In this document: in pieces, positions 61,011 to 64,000 of the stretch | Layout: each line of letters begins with the position of its first letter | How positions within the stretch are numbered: the stretch's first letter is position 1 | Assembly (NCBI RefSeq): GCF_900005615.1 | Contig: NZ_LN832559.1 | Location: 464,837 to 528,836 of the forward strand | Source: Paracoccus aminovorans | GTDB taxonomy: Bacteria; Pseudomonadota; Alphaproteobacteria; Rhodobacterales; Rhodobacteraceae | Direction: 5' to 3' | DNA: 64,000 nucleotides | Position numbers and translations under genes: made by a program | Notes under the pieces: model-generated | The model's database searches: none | What the model was told of the DNA's origin: nothing | Seen by the model: only the letters and a program-made list of their open reading frames with translations

Positions 61011-62667
61011 CGCACGTCCCCAGCACAACGACCAGCATCGCGAATACCTGCGCCACCGCGCCCAGCAGTTCCGCCGCCAGGTCGAGCGCCGCCTGGACGG
61101 CAGCCTGACCGAAGAGGAATTCCGGCCGCTGCGGCTGAAGAACGGCGTCTATCTGCAGCTGCATTCCTATATGTACCGGGTGGCGATCCCCTATGGCGCG
61201 CTGACCCCGGACCAGATGCGCATGCTGGGCGATGTGGCCGACCGCTTCGACCGCGGCTATGGCCATTTCACCACCCGCACCAATATCCAGTTCCACTGGC
61301 ACAAGCTGGTCGACATCCCGGATTCCATGGATGCGCTGAGCTCGGTCGGCATCCATTCGATCCAGACCTCGGGCAACACCATCCGCAACATCAACGCCGA
61401 CGCTTTCGCCGGCGCCGCCGGCGACGAGCTGGAGGACCCGCGCCCCTGGGCCGAGCTGATCCGCATCTGGTCCACCGACCATGCCGAGTTCCAGTTCCTG
61501 CCGCGCAAGTTCAAGATCTCGGTTTCGGCCGGCAAGCAGGACCGTTCGGCGGTCTCGGCCTATGACATCGGGCTGCGCATCGTCGAGAAGGACGGCAAGC
61601 ACGGCTTCCAGGTCTGGGTCGGCGGCGGCCTGGGCCGCACGCCCTATCTGGGCCAGGTGATCCGCGATTTCCTGCCGCAGGCCGACCTGCTGCCCTATAT
61701 GGAAGCGATCCTGTCGGTCTATAACCTGACCGGCCGGCGCGACAACAAGTTCAAGGCCCGCATCAAGATCACCGTGAACGAGCGCGGCCTCGACGTGTTC
61801 CGCGCCGATGTCGAGGAAGAGTTCAAGTTCCGCCGCCAGCAGTTCTCGGGCCTGGACCAGGAAATCCTGCGCGACCTGCGCGAGCGTTTCGCGCCGCCGG
61901 AGTTCCTGGACGCACCGGTCGAGGGTTATGAGGCCGCGCGCGCCGCGAACGGTGCCTTCCGCTCCTGGACCGACACCAACCTGCATCCGCACAAGGTGCC
62001 GGGCTATGCCAGCGTCATCGTCACGCTGAAGGCGCCGGGCGCCACGCCGGGCGACATGAGCGCCGACCAGATGCGGCTGGTGGCCGACCTGGCCGAGCGG
62101 CTGGCCCATGGCGACATCCGGGTGAACCACGACCAGAACCTGGTGCTGCCGCATGTGCGCAAGGCCGACCTGCCCGAGCTTTACGAGGCGCTGCGCGCGG
62201 TCGGGCTGGCGACGGCGAACTTCGGCAAGATCACCGACATCATCTCTTGCCCCGGCATGGACTATTGCACGCTGGCGACCGCGCGCTCGATCCCGATCGC
62301 GCAGGATATCGCCGCGCATTTCCGCGCCCGCGGCCTTGAGGACGACATCGGCGAGATGAAGATCCGCATCTCGGGCTGCATCAACGCCTGCGGCCATCAC
62401 CACCTGGGCCATATCGGCATCCTCGGCCTGGACCGGGCGGGCGTCGAGAACTACCAGATCACGCTGGGCGGCGACGGATACGAGATCCCGAGCCTGGGCC
62501 AGCGCGCCGGCGCCGGCTTCCCAGCGGAGGAGGTTGTGCCGGCCATCGACCGGCTGGTCGACGCCTATCTGGAACTGCGGGAATCGCCCGACGAACGCTT
62601 CATCGACGCCTATCGCCGTCTTGGGGTGGCTCCGTTCAAGGCGGCGCTGTATCCGGCCGATGCTTGA
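61003..62667 (+). CDS. cysI: Sulfite (nitrite/sulfite) reductase hemoprotein
   Basis: 554 residues with two duplicated halves of the nitrite/sulfite reductase fold. The siroheme-4Fe4S cluster cysteines are Cys416 and Cys422 in SCPGMDYCTLA and Cys459 and Cys463 in SGCINACGHHHLGHIG. FTTRTNIQFHWHK and IRNINADAFAG form the substrate side with arginines and lysines. It reduces sulfite to sulfide with six electrons; electrons would come from the ferredoxin-NADP reductase partner at the end of the operon. Cotranslated with the genes on both sides. Confidence 0.96.
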   Translation: MFDARPQHNDQHREYLRHRAQQFRRQVERRLDGSLTEEEFRPLRLKNGVYLQLHSYMYRVAIPYGALTPDQMRMLGDVADRFDRGYGHFTTRTNIQFHWHKLVDIPDSMDALSSVGIHSIQTSGNTIRNINADAFAGAAGDELEDPRPWAELIRIWSTDHAEFQFLPRKFKISVSAGKQDRSAVSAYDIGLRIVEKDGKHGFQVWVGGGLGRTPYLGQVIRDFLPQADLLPYMEAILSVYNLTGRRDNKFKARIKITVNERGLDVFRADVEEEFKFRRQQFSGLDQEILRDLRERFAPPEFLDAPVEGYEAARAANGAFRSWTDTNLHPHKVPGYASVIVTLKAPGATPGDMSADQMRLVADLAERLAHGDIRVNHDQNLVLPHVRKADLPELYEALRAVGLATANFGKITDIISCPGMDYCTLATARSIPIAQDIAAHFRARGLEDDIGEMKIRISGCINACGHHHLGHIGILGLDRAGVENYQITLGGDGYEIPSLGQRAGAGFPAEEVVPAIDRLVDAYLELRESPDERFIDAYRRLGVAPFKAALYPADA

Positions 62668-63391
62668 CGACACGCTGGACGCGCGCGCCGCGCGGTTGAA
62701 TGATCGCTACAAGCATCATGCCGCGACCGAGGTGCTGCGCCGCGCGTTGAAGGACCCGGACCTGGGTTCGACGACGCTGGTCTCGTCCTTCGGCTCGGAA
62801 TCGGTGGTGCTCCTGCACATGGTCTCGCTGGTGGCGCCGGGAACGCCGGTGCTGTTCATCGACACGATGATGCTGTTCCAGGAAACCCTGGACTATCAGC
62901 TCGAGGTCACGCGCAAGCTGGGCCTGACCGACGTGCGGGTGATCCGCGCCAGCGAACGCGAGGTGGCGCTGAACGACCCGGACGGCACGCTGCATCAGTT
63001 CAACACCGACGCCTGCTGCGATTTCCGCAAGACCATTCCCCTGGAGCGCGAACTGTCCAAGTTCGATGCCTGGATCACCGGCCGCAAGCGTTTCCAGGGC
63101 GGCGAGCGTCAGCAGCTCGACTTCTTCGAATCCGAGCCGCCCTCGCGCCTGCGCATCAATCCCCTGGCGCATTGGCGGCGCGAGGACGTGCAGGAATACA
63201 TGGCGGAAAACAACCTGCCGCGGCATCCGCTGGTCGCCAAGGGCTATGCCTCGATCGGCTGCGCGCCCTGCACCTCGCCCATCAAGCCGGGCGAGGACCC
63301 GCGCGCCGGGCGTTGGCGCGGCCAGGCCAAGACCGAATGCGGCATCCACTTCATCGGCGGCAAGATGGTCCGCGCAGGAGCGAACACATGA
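62660..63391 (+). CDS. cysH: Adenylyl-sulfate reductase (thioredoxin/glutathione dependent)
   Basis: 243 residues. The 4Fe-4S cluster cysteines of the APS-specific type are present: Cys119-Cys120 in TDACCDFRK and Cys201 and Cys204 in GCAPCTSP, together with the catalytic Cys227 in the ECGIH end motif. PAPS reductases of the E. coli type lack the cluster cysteines. It makes sulfite from adenylyl sulfate. The start overlaps the cysI stop (ATG at 62660), and the stop overlaps the next gene. Confidence 0.96.
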   Translation: MLDDTLDARAARLNDRYKHHAATEVLRRALKDPDLGSTTLVSSFGSESVVLLHMVSLVAPGTPVLFIDTMMLFQETLDYQLEVTRKLGLTDVRVIRASEREVALNDPDGTLHQFNTDACCDFRKTIPLERELSKFDAWITGRKRFQGGERQQLDFFESEPPSRLRINPLAHWRREDVQEYMAENNLPRHPLVAKGYASIGCAPCTSPIKPGEDPRAGRWRGQAKTECGIHFIGGKMVRAGANT

Positions 63392-63759
63392 GCGATTTCT
63401 TTCTGGTCCGCGACGACGGCTTCCATCCCGACGACGGCGCCGAGCCGGTCGTGCTGGGTCCCGACACCGATCCGGCGCGCCTGGGCGACTATCTTGACCA
63501 CGAACTGCTGGCCGTCGATTTCCCGGCGATGACCGACGGACGGGGCTTTTCACTGGCACGGCTCCTGCGGCAAAAGGGCTACAAGGGTCGCCTGCGTGCC
63601 GTGGGCGGCCTGATCGCCGACCAATACGCCATGGCGCGCCGCGTGGGCTTCGACGAAGTCCGCATCCCGGCCGCACTAGCCGCCCGCCAGCCACAGGAAC
63701 AGTGGCTCTACCGCGCCGACTGGCAGGATTGGGACCATCGGTCGCGCCTTGCCGGTTGA
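63388..63759 (+). CDS. DUF934 protein of the cys operon
   Basis: 123 residues. LAVDFPAMTDGRGFSLARLL, then RAVGGLIADQYAMARRVGFD and DEVRIPAA mark DUF934, a family found only in sulfite reduction operons in proteobacteria. It overlaps cysH by four bases (ATGA). A role in electron transfer or siroheme use has been proposed but is not shown. Confidence 0.92.
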   Translation: MSDFFLVRDDGFHPDDGAEPVVLGPDTDPARLGDYLDHELLAVDFPAMTDGRGFSLARLLRQKGYKGRLRAVGGLIADQYAMARRVGFDEVRIPAALAARQPQEQWLYRADWQDWDHRSRLAG

Positions 63760-63810
63760 GTCCGGGGTTTCCCCCCGGCGCCCTTGTGATCTAGATAGAC
63801 CGGAATCGAC

Positions 63811-64000
63811 ATGACCCTGGATGTGCCCGTGGCCGAAGTTGCCGCCAAACCCGCAAAGACCCTGCCCGACGCCCAGACCGTGACCGCCGTCCGCCACTGG
63901 AACGACCGGCTGTTCTCGTTCCGCGTGACGCGGCCGGCGAGCCTGCGCTTCCGCTCGGGCGAATTCGTGATGATCGGCCTGCCCGGCGACAACGGCAAGC
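63811..64000 (+). CDS. fpr: Ferredoxin-NADP reductase, 5' part only
   Basis: 63 residues are visible; the rest lies beyond the right edge. It has VTAVRHWNDRLFSFRVTRPA and RFRSGEFVMIGL, the FAD-binding start of ferredoxin-NADP reductases. Its place after DUF934 in the sulfur operon is usual in Rhodobacterales. It would reduce ferredoxin or flavodoxin for CysI. It starts 51 bases after the DUF934 stop. Confidence 0.88.
   Translation, partial: MTLDVPVAEVAAKPAKTLPDAQTVTAVRHWNDRLFSFRVTRPASLRFRSGEFVMIGLPGDNGK

Noticed and set aside
1..64000. tRNA, rRNA or CRISPR arrays
   Set aside because: No cloverleaf candidates, no rRNA-like blocks, no regularly spaced direct repeats were found by reading the gaps. 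The RTX repeats and Ala/Pro tails are protein repeats.

Overview
The window is 64 kb of GC-rich chromosome from an alphaproteobacterium, most likely a Paracoccus-like member of the Rhodobacterales (inferred, not proven). Pointers are a COQ9 protein divergent from rpsU, a TrcR-type DUF1013 regulator, a DUF2849-cysI-cysH-DUF934-fpr cluster, three peptide deformylase genes in a row, and short GGGATATTT/GGGTATTTG elements scattered between genes. Almost all of it is housekeeping and metabolic core. The clearest accessory stretch is about 7.2-9.6 kb, which holds a frameshifted secreted-protein gene and an IS5-family element with 9-bp target repeats. I see no tRNA, rRNA, CRISPR array, prophage or plasmid functions.

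Layout. 1-3.4 kb: AbrB-family membrane protein (cut by the left edge), N-formylglutamate amidohydrolase, pyruvate kinase and a repeat-rich small membrane protein. 3.4-13 kb: translation block rpmI-rplT, then a lone cytochrome P450, an ArsC-like protein, pheS, the accessory insert, three small membrane proteins, and pheT. 13-26 kb: EamA exporter, GST, mscL, alanine dehydrogenase divergent from an Lrp regulator, rpsU divergent from COQ9-quinone reductase, RNase T2 divergent from TrcR, GabD-like dehydrogenase, P1 peptidase, msrA-prmA. 26-31 kb: DUF1127 protein, rsmE divergent from ubiA, a BON/OmpA envelope protein and a coiled-coil membrane protein. 31-41.7 kb: TerB-like protein with a decayed upstream partner, aromatic aminotransferase and mercaptopyruvate sulfurtransferase, smpB, a TPP enzyme, Pit transporter, NUDIX, arfB, pbpC. 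41.9-49 kb: ycjX-ycjF pair, an acidic RTX protein, hrpB, an HdeD-like protein. 49-57 kb: formyl-methionine cycle (fmt plus three def-type genes) mixed with two alpha/beta hydrolases, then a MalY-type lyase and an L,D-transpeptidase. 57-64 kb: MATE transporter, a small Lrp-like protein, HisC-like aminotransferase, and the assimilatory sulfate/sulfite reduction operon with a divergent Lrp-type regulator; ferredoxin-NADP reductase is cut by the right edge.

How parts fit together. pheS/pheT, rpmI/rplT, rpsU, fmt/def, smpB, arfB, rsmE and prmA make this a translation-rich region covering synthesis, rescue and modification. cysI-cysH-DUF934-fpr would turn activated sulfate into sulfide, with electrons coming from the reductase at the edge. 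Four Lrp-type proteins or regulator-target pairs are recognisable by divergent placement or close neighbourhood. At least three genes are decayed (7250-7848, 21351-21683, 31829-32300), and one deformylase copy has lost its metal and catalytic residues.
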